Shown here: one piece after another, positions 11,600 through 22,954 of the stretch
Numbering within the stretch: the first letter of the stretch is position 1
How the letters are laid out: each line of letters opens with the position of its first letter
Source of the DNA: Prorocentrum cordatum
Lineage: Eukaryota; Sar; Dinophyceae; Prorocentrales; Prorocentraceae
Direction: 5' to 3'
Length of the DNA: 64,000 bases
Assembly: GCA_963575745.1 (NCBI GenBank)
Contig: CAUYUJ010012558.1
Span: forward strand, 598,508-662,507
Notes under the pieces: generated by a model
What the model saw: only the letters and a program-made list of their open reading frames with translations
What the model was told of the DNA's origin: nothing
Database searches by the model: none
Made by a program: the position numbers and the translations under genes

Positions 11600-13620
11600 A
11601 CTCAGACAGCGCCAGGGGACGGGGCGCCGACGCTGCCGTTGGATATCCCTTCGGGGGGGGGGGCGAAACAGACTGACGTATCCCACAGATAAACCCCTGG
11701 CTTCAAATGCGAGCGTTCAACTTTCAGGTGCAGGCACTTTCTCCCGTTCTTGTTGGGCATGTAGCGCGGCGCGGTCTCAGACGTTTCCCGCGGCTTGTCC
11801 ATCGCCTCGTGCGATTGCGATTACGATATCGATCCTATCCATCTGCAGTCCAGCGCTGCCATTCCTCTCGGGTTTTATGGTGCGCGTACTTGGCTCCATC
11901 AGGTGTATCATAATGGGTCCCGATGTTCCACTGGCCCTGGTCGTAGTTGCCTTGAGTCGTGCGTCCACTAGATCCGCGACTACCTGGCCAGAGTCCTTCG
12001 CGTCCTTGATGCGCCCAATGCGTCCGACGCCTTGGCGAGCCTGACTTGACCCGGTCTCGCGGCTCCTGCTCCTGCGTGGAGCGGGCGGCGGCCCCGGCAG
12101 GTTGTCGCGCCGCGGGGGCAGCCGGGGGGCGGCCATCGGAGGCCGCGCCCAGAACATTGCCCGACGGCGGTGCGGGAGGAGTGGGAAGAGCAGCGAGAGC
12201 ACCGCCTGAGTCGGTGACCCGATCGCGCTCATCGTCGGCCCCCATGGGTTTCCATGGGCCCTCTGCGGGGACACTGCCGGCAAAGCCGGTAGCGGCCCCG
12301 TCTGGGATAATTGCAACATTGGGTGTCTCTGTAGGCGATGGCACGGCGGGCGATGCGGGGCGCGGCAGCATTTCTTCTTCGGCCGCAAAGCCTTGCATCA
12401 TGTCATCGGCGGGCGCGCAGACGCCGGCTGGGCCGATATCGGGGAGACCATTATTTGCAAATGCGCGCAAATCCCTGATGGTAATCGGAACATTGCTGGC
12501 CACGCTCGGCGACCAAACGTCCCCGCATCTCAGCATATTGGCCCCGTGGCGAATCCTTCCATTTACCTTGACCAAGGGGCTGGCGTGCCATCGCGGATTG
12601 CAGCGGCCAGGGGTCCGCGCGCATCTTGGGCTTGAGGCTGAGCCCCAAGTCTGCGATAAATGCCTCCAATGGGCCAACGCCCTTCGACAGCCCCCTTATG
12701 TTCTCACCAAGTTCGTGCGAATCCCTCCGCATCTGCTGCGCGGGTGACCTGCCCCGTCCTGAGAATCCATAGCGTCTCGTATTTCTGCTGGGAGCACAGT
12801 GCGTCGATCTTGCGCTACAGCATCCAACGGACCAATGGACATTCCCGAACAGCGTTCGCTACGCGAAGGGGCCTTTTTCAAGCTGGGCAGGATGCGTATG
12901 CTTGCCCCCGAAATCAGCATGCGTCGACAATTGCAGATGGCTGCAAGAATTTGGATGCTGCCATGACCACGTCGTGCCCGGTGGTTTCGACGGAAATCCT
13001 CTACCCAGGATCCTTGGACAGGTCAACTCCATCCTTGACGTATGTTCGTACAAAAAGACGTCTCATTGCCACCTTGGGTGTTCGCAATCGCAAATTTTCG
13101 TTGGCTTATATCAGAGGTCACGTAAGTTTTCGCAGCGTTGAATTGACATGTCTCTGCTGTATCTCCGCCATTGTTGGACGGATTCCTTCAATCAGTGGCT
13201 GCTGGGCCCTCTTCGCGCTTGAACTCAGGCTAGTCCGCATATTGGCCATCAACAAAATAGAAATCGGGACGATTCGGACCGAGGTCCAAGAATGCATCAT
13301 GCCTCCGCATTGCATCGTCGGAGGTCATGCGCGGCCGGCCCTCCAGGGCACTGAGATTCGCGGAAGGAAGCCCGATGCGGAAGCATGGGCCAACATGAAA
13401 GAAAGACCGAGTCTCTTTTTTTCTCAGTGTATTCGCCCGCCGACCATGTCGCCGCGGGAGGGGCAGTTGCGTCGACTGCAAGGTTCTCTTCCCAGAGCTG
13501 CCATCCAATCGTCGGTTCAATCTGAGCGTCTGCAACGTCTCGCCAAGTTGACGCACAGAGAGGATGGCGCACCATCGGAGTCTCGATCGGGTCGATGCGC
13601 CTCCACGAAACGGGCCACTA
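11600..13620 (-). pseudogene. Broken minus-strand coding region, unknown family
   Basis: Minus-strand frames read like protein but switch frame repeatedly. In order from upstream: 13,575-13,230 with SAGEYTEKKRDSVF; about 13,250-13,118 with IRPTMAEIQQRHVNSTLRKL; 12,732-12,451 with DSHELGENIRGLSKGVGPLE; 12,500-11,835 ending in NIGTHYDTPDGAKYAHHKTR; and 11,802-11,602 with RYMPNKNGRKCLHLKVE. No single frame spans them. The pattern suggests a once-continuous protein that decayed by indels, or several exons. I cannot name the family. A mobile-element protein is plausible because this is how the two LINEs in the window look. Confidence 0.35.
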
Positions 13621-14510
13621 GTTAGCTACCCTGGCACGGTCCTTTCTCCGAGGGCTGCATGACATAAACCTCTTCTTGAGGGGCTCGAGGAAGCGATGAT
13701 ATGGGTCGCATCGGCGCGGGGTTTTGATACTGGCCCGATCGGAAGTCCCAGGAAGAACAGAGACCGAAACCAAAGCGAAGTAGGTGATGCCCACCATTGA
13801 TGTCTGAATCCTCGCTTCCCGGGTGTTCGACGACTTGTTTGGCCTCGGTCGCAAGACCTCAGGTTGCCGCCGGCCTTCTGTGAACGCATATGATGCGTGT
13901 CGCTCCTATCTCTGGGAAGAAACGAAATGTTTCCGCCCTATTTATGTCTCGCGAGTCCCCTCGCATGAAGGCAGCGATCCACGCTGCCGACCGATGGCGC
14001 TTCACTCTGAACCTGTTGCAGCACTGCGCCTCTTTATGGAAGAGCACGGCGCCCTCCTGATTTTCTGGCGATCGGAGCGGACAGCCCAAACATTCCCTGC
14101 CATCAAGGGGCTTCGATACTTCCTTGCAGGCCCCCCCGCATGCTCAAGATAATCTGTCATCGACGGCAGCTCCTCCTCGACAGACAGCCTCGCTGGGCTG
14201 GGCCAGTCGGGGGATGTCGCAGCGACGTCAGGAGCCGCGGCGTGGGGGCGAGCGGGGGAGACCTCCACTCATTATAATCGGGGAAGGAAGCAAACCATCG
14301 CCCCCCTCGCGGGCAAGAGTTCTGCCAGATTGCGAACGAATAGCGGCTTCCTTCGCCGCGATTTGCACGGGCGGGCCTCGCGTGTAAGACGTGCTGATGT
14401 AATCGCGCGGCGCGAACGTCCGCCCCGCGTCTACGACGCGAACCCGGCGCGCCTGAGTGGCTCGGATCAAAGGGGGGGCGGACAGCTTCCACATGTAATC
14501 CTTCATATTA
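13621..14510 (-). other. Possible upstream part of the broken minus-strand region
   Basis: Short minus-strand frames overlap with fragments such as AGRTFAPRDYISTSYTRGPP (near 14,420) and LEHAGGPARKYRSPLMAGNV (near 14,140). They may belong with the remnant at 11.6-13.6 kb, but I see no motif that settles it. Confidence 0.2.
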
Positions 14511-14539
14511 TGGTCGATAAGCTGTTAGTCGCCCGTTGA

Positions 14540-15400
14540 AGTACTCGAATGAATTCGCCGACCCCTTGGGGCCACGGCGCGCGAGATGCCCCCCCCCGCC
14601 TCCGAAGCCCGCCCCCAGGGCCCCGGCCCGGCCAGCGAGGAGGGGGGGGTCCGGGGGCAAAAGCGCCGACCGCGCGCGCCCCAGGAGCATCAAGGGGCCC
14701 CATAAACGGATCAAGAGGGCCCGCCCCAGAAGGCACCCTGGACGGCCCGAGAGGGCCACGAGCCGCCGAAGCATCGATCCAAAACCCAAGATTGTCTCCA
14801 GACGGCCCCAGAAGCCCCCAACACACCCGAAGAAGCCACCAAGAAGCATCCCAAGAGGCCCTCCAGAAGCAAAAATCGCCCCATTCCTTAAGGAAACACC
14901 CATAGGTTTAGAACTTTCGCCCTAGGGCTTTCACGAGGCCAACACCGGCCCGAGAAACCTTCAGCATCGACCCTAGATAGCCCGCGCGGCCACCGAAAGG
15001 GCCCCAAGACGGCCCGAGAGGGCCTCAAGACGGCCCAAAAGGGCCCCGAGACGGCCTCGGAAGCGTCCGAAACAGCCAAGGAGAGCCCCAGGACGGCTCT
15101 GAAAGGAAGCCCAGAGGGGGGCCCGCATGGACAGCAATGGAAAAACTTAAGGAGGCGCCTGGACACCCCCAAGAGGCTCCGACGAGGCCCCCGAGAGGCC
15201 CAAAAGGGACAAAGGGACTCCAAAAGGCTTTAATGCGGCCCCCAAGAGGCTTCAAAAGCGCTGCCAGGAGAGCCCAGGAAAGCCCGGGAGCAGAGTTGCG
15301 ATCCGCCGACCGCCCCCAACGAAATCCCAAGAAGCTGAAACCTCCAGACTCCCCTGAAAAAGCGGGCGCTCCGCGAAGTCTGGTTTTCACTATTACTGCC
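14540..15400. repeat. Degenerate GAGGCCCC-type repeat
   Basis: Short imperfect units of AAGAGGCCCC, AGACGGCCC and similar recur every 9-15 bp through the block. Related sequence is found at 42.7-43.9 and 44.5-44.6 kb, and with the opposite strand reading GGGCCTCCTG at 39.3 kb. Gly/Leu/Trp/Ser-rich frames on the minus strand are repeat translations. Confidence 0.6.
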
Positions 15401-15419
15401 GCCCCAAGGGGTCGGCAGC

Positions 15420-15700
15420 GAGGCGTCAGTCAATGAATGGTTTCCACTCCGACCGAATCGCAATCGCAGCATTTGCCTGGGGGGCTCAAAGATCTGAACA
15501 GCGTCGGATGAAAGCGTGGATAACCCACGCATCGCTAGGGCAAGGGTTTGGCAATCGTAGCCGCCCGCGTGCAGAACGTCCAAAATCTCTGCGAATGGGC
15601 GCCAGCCCTCCGAATTCGTGAGATAGGCTATGAGCCGAGCGCACCTTTGCACCGTTGGTCACGTTCGCCCAGAGGCGGCCCTGGGTTCCCATGACTGAGC
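15420..15700 (-). pseudogene. Minus-strand coding fragment
   Basis: A frame starting at about 15,652 reads YLTNSEGWRPFAEILDVLHA and later FEPPRQMLRLRF, then runs into repeat DNA. The pattern of a GW motif, a helix and a strand ending in a basic turn is faintly like Tpt1/KptA RNA 2'-phosphotransferases, but the diagnostic QGHS motif is not visible (the nearest text is GNHSL). I treat it as an unassigned fragment. Confidence 0.25.
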
Positions 15701-15719
15701 TGACATCCCTGATCTTTGC

Positions 15720-16650
15720 GTGGACAGAGGACTCCTTTCAACGCGAATTTGCAGGCGGCGCCATTCTTCGCCGGTCCATGCGCGGCCGCGCCAGCGGGCA
15801 CCCCCAACGACTCCCCTGGGTCGGCGGGGGCCTCACTGCGCGGTTAGGTGCCCCCCCCCCCCTGGCCCACCCTGCCCACCCCGACGTCGGGGGCCGCTGG
15901 CCCTACCAGAGTTGGATACCACGAGGCGCCGCTCTCGACCCCCGGCAGCTACCGGCCACCCTGGCCCGCCGATTGGCCCACCCTGTCCACCCGGGCAGCG
16001 GGGGCCTCTCGCTGAGCCGCAGCTTGCTGGTCAGCGCGCTGCCCCTCCGCCCCACCGCGCAGCGCGCGGCACAGCCTGCCGCCGCCGGCGTCGCCGCCCC
16101 GCTTGCGAGGTTTCCTGCAGGCGGGGCGTCCTCCTCCCTGTTCGCTTCTGCCCCCTCCCCCGCCCGCTCTCCATCCCTCCGCGTGCCGCGATGGCGCTGT
16201 CCTGCTGCCTGCAGACACCACGCAGGGAATCTGGGCCCAGTCTTGCCGCCCGCAACCCCGCGCTGGCCCGGCATTTTGCCAGATTCGCTCCTCCCTTGGT
16301 GCTCCTCGACTTGCCGCACCTTCTGGGCACCCACCCAGACGACGCGCGGCCCGCCAGCCTTGCGCTTCGTGTTCCTCGGCGGTTTCGTGATGTTCGACTT
16401 GTGCTCGTTCTGGTACCCGTACTGGGCCCCAACGCCGCTGCAACCCTGGCGCAGCAGCCGCCTTTGTCCCCGCTGGCGGGGCTGGCCGCGCCAGCTCGCT
16501 CGTCCCCCCTGAGCGGCGCTCGCCTTTTCCCCCTCCCCGCGGCCGCCCGCTCTTCCCTCCTCCCCTCCCCCTGCATGGTGGCCACTTCGCAACAACGGTG
16601 CCCCCGTTTACTTAGCTTCTTCCGCCAGCGCAGGCAGCCCTTGCATGGCC
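15720..16650. other. GC-rich block, open on both strands
   Basis: Long frames exist on the plus strand (415 codons from 15,720) and the minus strand (230 codons from 16,595). Both are rich in Arg, Pro, Ala and Gly without motifs. High GC content removes stop codons, so length alone is not evidence of coding. Confidence 0.3.
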
Positions 16651-16860
16651 GCCGACGCAAAGAGCATCAGATCGGGCTCCACCAGAACATAATCAAAATC
16701 GAATCGGATCGGCTGCGTCAGAATGCACGACGGCGCCATGCAAACATCGGGCCGCATCGGATCGCCGGGGTATCGGAATCGAATCCAATCAGGCCGGCCG
16801 GAACCGACATCGAATCACATCGATCGGATCGAAATAGACCTTGCCAAATGCTGTGGTGGT
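16650..16860. repeat. ATCGGATCG-rich low-complexity block
   Basis: Many overlapping GAATCGGATCGG, GCATCGGATCG and similar words occur without a fixed period. Confidence 0.45.
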
Positions 16861-16884
16861 GGTGTGCCGCAAAAAAAATGGGAA

Positions 16885-17030
16885 ACCGAAAGGTACAGAT
16901 ACCGCTACTCCCGGGACCTCTCCTGGGCCGCAGTCAGACCAGAAGTTCGAGGCGAATCCAGCGGTGACGACAAGGGCCTCCGAGAAAGCCCCCCAAACGA
17001 GAAAACGAGGGAAGGGTAATGGTATCGCTA
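16885..17030 (+). repeat. Dispersed repeat, copy 1
   Basis: Shares GGACCTCTCCTGGGC, then TTCGAGGCGAATCC and GACRAGGGCCTCC in the same order and spacing with the copy at 57.43-57.56 kb, same strand, 40.5 kb away. Confidence 0.65.
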
Positions 17031-17409
17031 CCTTTTCCTCCTCGGAGGAGGCCGAGGGGGAAGGCATGGGGGGGGGTAAAGTGTGAGCTCTTTTTCCCCG
17101 TGTTGGGCGGCGAGAGGAGGGCGCGGGAGGACGGACGGGAGGATGGCGAGGGCGAGGGGGTTCGAGGCGGACGGCAAGGGCATCGCCAGAACGACGATGA
17201 GAGGAGGGCGAGGAAGGCCGGTAATGGGGGCGGCCTTCTTCCAGCAGGAGCGCGTTGAACGCCTCCATGCCCCGCCCGGCCCTCCGCCCGGAACTCGGGG
17301 CGGGCCGGGGGGTCGCGCTCTGCCGAGCAGGGTGCGGGCTCCGCGCGGCGGCGGTGTGGCGAGGAGGACGTGGGCCGAGATGGAGGAGGGCCCAGACCCC
17401 CTCGAGTCA
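17031..17409. other. No gene recognised
   Basis: GC-rich, with frames open on both strands and no recognisable motif. Confidence 0.35.
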
Positions 17410-17416
17410 TGAACAA

Positions 17417-17670
17417 TAGCACGACGGGAAATATTTCAGAATTTTCCCAACCCTCCTATGGTGGGATTCTCGTTGTGAACAGAGCAGTGTGGTCGCCCCG
17501 TCCTCCTCCTCCTCCTCCTCCCCTCTCCTCCCCTCCTCCTCTCCTGTTTCCTGTGTTCCCCTCTCCTCTTCTCTCGTGCCGTCGGGCTGCGATCTGCGCA
17601 ACTGTCGTGAACAAAAACACCCCTTCAAGTCAGGAACAAAAACACGACGGGAAATGTTTCAGAATTTTCG
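17417..17670 (+). repeat. Direct repeat pair
   Basis: The words ACGACGGGAAATRTTTCAGA and then ATTTTC appear at about 17,420 and 17,645, each preceded by a GAACAA motif. The 225-bp interval holds a CTC tract (17,495-17,545). Confidence 0.55.
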
Positions 17671-17796
17671 GCGTCTGGGGGCCCTTCCCGAACCTCGGGC
17701 CGTCAAAAAACGACTCGGGATGGATAACTGGTCCTGGGGAGTGGGTCGAGACCTCGCTGCGTCGACGCTAAGGAAACATCATGACGTCGGGGGTCT

Positions 17797-17893
17797 GGGA
17801 CGAGGAGGAGGAGGACGACGATGACGAGGAGGAGGCGGAGGACGAGGAGGAGGAGGAGGAGGAGGAGGAGGAGGAGGAGGAGGAGGAGGAGGA
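17797..17893. repeat. (GAG)n microsatellite
   Basis: Imperfect then near-pure GAG repeats of about 95 bp. Confidence 0.85.
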
Positions 17894-18314
17894 GAGGAGC
17901 AGCGGCAGTTGTAGAGCTTCGGATTGCGCACAGACAGTCCCCCACCAAGAAGTCCAGGCTGGCCTCAACAGGCCCCCCGAATTAGGCGGGGTGGTCTCAG
18001 CACTCTGGCGGCCCTGGCGCCTCCGGCGGCGCCCCTGGGGCGCTGCGTGCCCCAAGGTTCGGGTGTCGAGACCGCTCCAGACTACTGTACTCAGGGGGCC
18101 TGCTGAGACCAACTGAGACTACTCGGGGGGCCTGTCGAGGCCAGCCAGGGCCACCCGGGAAGGCTGTCTGTGTGCACCCCGAGGCCTCAGGTCAGGTCAG
18201 GTCAGGTAGAGCCTTGCACCAGACGGTGCGTGAGCAGGATAAACAATGGAAAACATACAAATGCCTTCAGCATCCTCTCCGGCTTCTGACAGCCAGCTCC
18301 CACTCACCAGGATG

Positions 18315-18386
18315 AAATTGAGGAGGAGGAGGAGGAGGAGGAGGAGGAGGAGGAGGAGGAGGATGAGGATGAGGAGGAGGAGGAGG

Positions 18387-18418
<32 letters not shown>

Positions 18419-18670
18419 CAGCAGGAGGAGCAAGAAGAGCTCTCTGGAAGACCCCTGGAAGTGCCCATGGATGGTCCCGGGAGGCGTCGGCATGCCGCGG
18501 GAGGCCACGACAGGGGGCGCCCGAAAGCCTCGATCCCCACTCCTCGAGATGGAGGAAGACGAGGAGGAGGAGGAGGAGGAGGAGGAGGAGGAGGAAGAGG
18601 AGGAGGAGGAGGAGGAGGAGGAGGAGGAGGAGGAAGAGGAGGAGGAGGAGGAGGAGGAGGAGGAGGAGGG
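18315..18670 (+). repeat. GAG tract - 120-bp core - GAG tract, copy 1
   Basis: A unique core (about 18,424-18,548) starting GAGGAGCAAGAAGAGCTCTC and containing GACCCCTGGAAGTGCCCAT and TCGATCCCCAYT is bordered on both sides by GAG repeats. The same core, inverted and also inside GAG/CTC tracts, occurs at 40,907-41,008. Confidence 0.75.
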
Positions 18671-18769
18671 AGGCGTAGGAGAAGGCTGCAGGGCAACCAC
18701 AAGGACGAGGCATAGATTCCACAATAAGTCCTGCACTCAACTGGAGAGCCTACTCTCTTGAGGTTAAGC

Positions 18770-19920
18770 TTCCGCGTGTAAGTCGGGAGTGGGTTGGGGA
18801 GGTTCGGTTCAGGGCGTGTATGGTGTCAAAGCGCCATCGTCCGAAAGACGAATGACATCTTGTTTTTCGGCGCTGCATGTTGTTGCGGTGATTGAACCGC
18901 ATTGGTGTTTGCGCTCCAGCTGTTCTTGATGTGATTGCGTTTGAGCTGCGAAATTCTTCTTCGTCGGTTGAGAGTGGGGAATGAGCGCGAGGGGCTAAAT
19001 GAAGACGTGCGGCTCAGACCACCAACGACCATGACGCGAACCAGTGGGATCTAATAGTTGTGAAGAAACTGTAATTGTTTTGTATGTCCTTTTGCGCGGC
19101 TGCTTGTTTAGTTCTCGTACTACTTTTTGTGCGCTGCGAGTGGCTGCTCCAGTTCGAGCTTCGGGTTCCACGAATGAGTCGGGAGAAATTTCGGGAGGCT
19201 CAGGGAAAACGCCGGTGCCCAGCACGCCAACGATCGTTATCAAAAGCCCGAATATGTTGCAATGCATCCGTGTACGTTGCAGAATGTGCTTGGTTTGCAA
19301 TTATTCCCGTTTGATGTTTCTGTGCGCTGCGCTTGGCTGCTCCAGCTGAACCTTAAGAGCCCGCATGCGTCGGGAGAGGCTTAGGCAGACTCATCAGGGA
19401 GGCTCAGGGTAGGTGTTGCGTCAAAGCGGCAACGGCCATAATGTAAACCACACGAACTGTATCGCAACTTTCTATGTGGCGATGAAGCGCAGGCTGTAGG
19501 GTCGCCGCCGTGATGCTTTCATTGGAGCTGTTCGGTGGTGTCAAAGCGCCAACAGCCACGACGTGAATCACATTATCGTTTACATTGAGGTTGTTTGTTG
19601 GATTAAGATCGGTGATGCGATGCATGTGGCTGTTTCGTCTTGAGCATCACTTCCGCGTGTGAGCCTGGAGACGTTTCGGAAAGATCAGGGCGCGTGTGGT
19701 GCCAAGCTGCCAACGACGATACTGCGAACACCTGTTTATTACTTCCCTTTTCTGGGTTGTTGCACCGAATCGTGTGCGACGCCTTGTTTGTTTGCGATGC
19801 AAGTGCCCTTGACGCATTACCCCATTCCGTGTCTCAGATTGGATGTGGTGATCACTGCTTCGCGTGAAATCGCGGGTGGTTCAAGGAGGGCGCATTGTTC
19901 GATGCGCCAACGACTGTGGG
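18770..19920 (+). repeat. Diverged long-period repeat region
   Basis: Recurring words include GGTGTCAAAGCGCCA (about 18,823 and 19,537, with variants near 19,418 and 19,698), CCGCGTGTRAG (18,773 and 19,652) and TGCGCTGCGMKTGGCTGCTC (19,128 and 19,322). Unit length is a few hundred bases and copies are strongly diverged. No protein frame is conserved between copies. Confidence 0.5.
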
Positions 19921-20201
19921 AGTGGAGGGGGGGGCGGCGACGAACCTTGAAGAAGAGGTGGGCAGCAGGTGGTAACACAACACAATGGCGAAGGAGGGTA
20001 ATGCCGAAAACTATAATGGGCTGGCCCCGTTCATGGACACGCAGATCTAGGAAGGTCGAGCTGCAGGAATGTGGCCAAGAAAATGATCGAGACAACTCGT
20101 TAAGCAAAAGAGGGCGAGAGGAGAGGGCGGAGGTGGAGGGTAACGAGGTAGGAAACGGATTGAACGACGACGAGGGGTGTATGGACGGCGAAAAACAATG
20201 G

Positions 20202-20220
20202 CAACAACAACAACAAACCC

Positions 20221-20280
<60 letters not shown>

Positions 20281-20281
20281 C
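20202..20281. repeat. (AAC)n microsatellite
   Basis: Nearly pure AAC for about 80 bp. The poly-Gln frame on the plus strand and poly-Cys or poly-Val frames on the minus strand come from it. Confidence 0.95.
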
Positions 20282-20499
20282 ATTTAAGACTGGGGACACT
20301 CCGCTCTCACCAGTGCCAGGGTTTTCATAGGAGGCGGGCAATACCCCCACTTTGTGGGGGGGCCGGTTCAAGCTCTACCAATTTCCAAACGACTCTTCGC
20401 CACCACCCACACCCAGCTTCCCGCCCTATGACGTTCGGACACTTCACTTCGTGGCCTGCGGACGACCGTGGCTACTACACTGGCGCGTGGCTACTACAC

Positions 20500-21130
20500 T
20501 GGCGGATTGTGGCCCCTGGCAGGCGCGCGAACGCCGTTGAAAGAGCTTGCGAAAACAGCTCGCGCGAGCTCTATAACATAAATGTTGAAAAACCATTGGT
20601 TTTTTAAGATTCGGACAGCGCGCGCGGGTAGAAATTTTGAAAATTCGTACCGATGTTTTTCGAGAACCTACGGTGCGATTCGTATGATTTTATGTTGCGT
20701 TGTGCTAAACTTCCTAAGAAACCCAATGATTTTTGAAGATTTCGGCGTGCGCGCGCGAAGAAAAAACGAATGTGTCCCATATGGTATTATTTGACAGGGA
20801 TGATGGCCCTGGCAGGCGCGCAACCTTTGTTGCAGAAGTTCGAAGCACGTGAAAAAGTTGCTCGCAAGAGCCCGTTTGACAGAAATGTTGAAAAAGTATT
20901 GGGTTTCCTAAGAAATCCGCAAGAGCGCGCGGGGTGAATTTTTGAAACCCTTTTTTTGAAAAACCATTGGGTTTTTCATGTTTTTATGTTGAAAATCGCT
21001 ACGAAGACTAAGGTTTTGGAAGGATTTCGTCTTGCGCGCGCGAATGTCCACTTTACCTTATTTTTTGCAAGGGATTCTTGAAGTTTGGTTATGTTAGAAC
21101 AAGAAATGTCCACTTTAGCTTATTTTTTGC
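20500..21130 (+). repeat. Further copies of macro-repeat block B
   Basis: Two related stretches (about 20,510-20,800 and 20,805-21,130) carry TGTTGAAAAACCATTGG, CGCAAGAGCGCGC and TTGCAAGGGATTCTTG. These words are found in block B of the macro-repeat at 2.1-2.7 and 3.3-3.96 kb. The same strand is used. Confidence 0.6.
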
Positions 21131-21181
21131 AAGGGAAAACCGATCGTAACAACACAACCGGATCCGGACACCCACGTTTTG

Positions 21182-21215
21182 CCTGAGACTTCCTCACGAA
21201 AATGATGAAAATGTG
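21182..21215 (-). repeat. Isolated copy of the GAGGAAGTCTC core
   Basis: GCCTGAGACTTCCTCACGAA matches the inverted core of the 41-bp satellite. It sits just after the block B copies. Confidence 0.5.
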
Positions 21216-21289
21216 GATGCGGCCTAGGCGCGGCGGGGGGGGCGCGCACCAGGGGTCCCAACAATAATTATTCTTTAGAATTCATAATG

Positions 21290-21530
21290 TTCAACAACAA
21301 CAACAACAACACCAACACCACCAACAACAACAACAACAACAACAAGGCTATGGACGTTCCTGGAAGCCCTTGGCGAGGGCGGCGGCAGGAGCTCCTGGCT
21401 TGGGGGGATTGGAGCCTTCCCTGACGCCCTTCCCCGTGGCGGCCCCCCCAACAACAACAACAACAACAACAACACCAACACCAACAACAACAACAACAAC
21501 CACAACAACAACAACACCAACACCAACACT
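21290..21530. repeat. Two (AAC)n tracts
   Basis: AAC/ACC repeats at 21,294-21,345 and 21,450-21,530 are separated by about 105 bp of unique GC-rich sequence. Confidence 0.9.
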
Positions 21531-21857
21531 CATCATAAGACTGTTCGCTCTTACTTGTCCGCGTGTCATGCAAGACGGGTTCCCCACAGCCTCGGCACCC
21601 GCCCTGTATGGATTCGATCACACCCCGTTTGGGGGATTGTTTCTCTTTGCGTGGGGCGGCGGGCTAAGATAGGCGGGCAAACCTGAACGGGCGGACAATC
21701 CTTCGTGGGCGTACATGTGCCCGCCATTGGAATTGGTGTGGGCCCTGCATAAAGAGGAGGGGGAGAACGAGGGAGAGTGGGAGCAATGGAGGGGGAGGGA
21801 CGAAGGAAGAGGGAAAACGCCAGGAGAGAAGGAGCGAAGAGGGGGGCGGCTGATTTG

Positions 21858-21863
<6 letters not shown>

Positions 21864-21906
<43 letters not shown>

Positions 21907-21945
21907 AACAAAAAACGAAAGAGAGAGAGAGAGAGAGACAGAGAG
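21864..21945. repeat. (GA)n microsatellite in a GGGAGA-rich region
   Basis: Pure GA for about 40 bp, an A-rich break, then GA again. Purine-rich GGAGGGAG sequence continues to about 22,170. Confidence 0.9.
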
Positions 21946-22189
21946 ACATACAAGTAGATAAGAGAGGTAGAGACAGAAAGGCAGAGAGAGGGGAGCGAGC
22001 GAAAGAATGAGGGAGGGAGGAGGCAGGAGAGGGGAGAGAGAAGGGAAGAGGAAGAGCAGGGAGAGGGGATAGGGCAGAGAGGCATACGGATGGGGGAAAA
22101 GAGGAGGGAGAGAGAAAGGAGGAGAGGAGGGAGGAGGGAGGAGGGAGAGGGAGGAGGAGCAGGAAGGTAAGCGCGTGAACGTTCGAGGA

Positions 22190-22682
22190 AGTCCTATGCG
22201 AAAGCGCCGTTCCTGAAGGAAGTCTCGGGCGGGAGCCCACGACGGGCGGGCGATCTCCTGACGGGCGGGTCGGGCGGGTGGGACATTCAGGCGGGATGCC
22301 TGAGTATGGCGAAAGCGCGATTATTACGTAATTTGTAACGGCGTCCTTGGCGCAGCGTGTTTCCTGCGCGTCGCAAGCGCGATTTCTGAATACATTGCAT
22401 GGAAGTCGCAGGCGAGAGCGCAATCCGGAATAAAATGTGAATGATTCTCTGGCGGGAGCTGGGATCTGGATGAAATTGCGAGGAAGTCTTGACTCAATTG
22501 CGAGGAAGTCTCAAGCGGGAGCGTCGTTCCTCAGTGAATTGTGAGGAAATCTCAGATGGGAGCGGGGGTCCTGACTGAATTGCTAGGAGGTCACAGGCGG
22601 GAGCGCCGATCCTGAGTAAATTGAAAGGGCGTCTCAGGAGCGGGGGTCCTGGGTAAATTTGGAGGAAGTCTCAGGCGGGAGC
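22190..22682 (+). repeat. 41-bp satellite, left array
   Basis: Units of about 41 bp with consensus ATTGCGAGGAAGTCTCAGGC then GGGAGCGNNGTTCCTGAGTGA. Copies are clearest from 22,475 and more diverged before that. The matching array is at 32.27-33.0 kb on the same strand. Confidence 0.75.
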
Positions 22683-22862
22683 CGTTGTTGTCGTAGTCCG
22701 GGGGGCAAGGGACACAGTTTGAGCACCAAGACTTCCACTGTCAAAAAAAAGGGTGCGAGCGTCGAGGGGCACATTTCGATTGAGAATGAAACAGCATGCA
22801 CCGGTGAGAGGGGAACAGCAATACTTATTCTTCTGAAGTGAGAGCTCAACAACAACAACGGC
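22683..22862 (+). mobile_element. MITE-like element, left copy
   Basis: About 180 bp bounded by short inverted ends, CCGTTGTTGTCG at the left and CAACAACAACGG at the right. Internal marks include CCGGGGGGCAA, an A-run followed by GGTGCGAG, GGGGCACATTTCGATTGA, and GTGAGAGCTCAACAAC near the right end. Read backwards it matches 33,007-33,193 along its length. It codes for nothing. No clear target-site duplication is visible, so a non-autonomous transposon is an inference from the ends and the two copies. Confidence 0.55.
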
Positions 22863-22954
22863 CAAGTTCAACAAAAAACCGTGTCGCTGTCCCTAGACAG
22901 CAGAAACATTTGCTCTCCTGACGTGCGTGCGCGCGCCAGAAAAGCGCGTTTCAA

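Noticed and set aside
15720-16967. 415-codon plus-strand frame
   Set aside because: Arg/Pro/Ala composition matches GC-rich noncoding DNA, minus-strand frames are equally long, and no motif is present.
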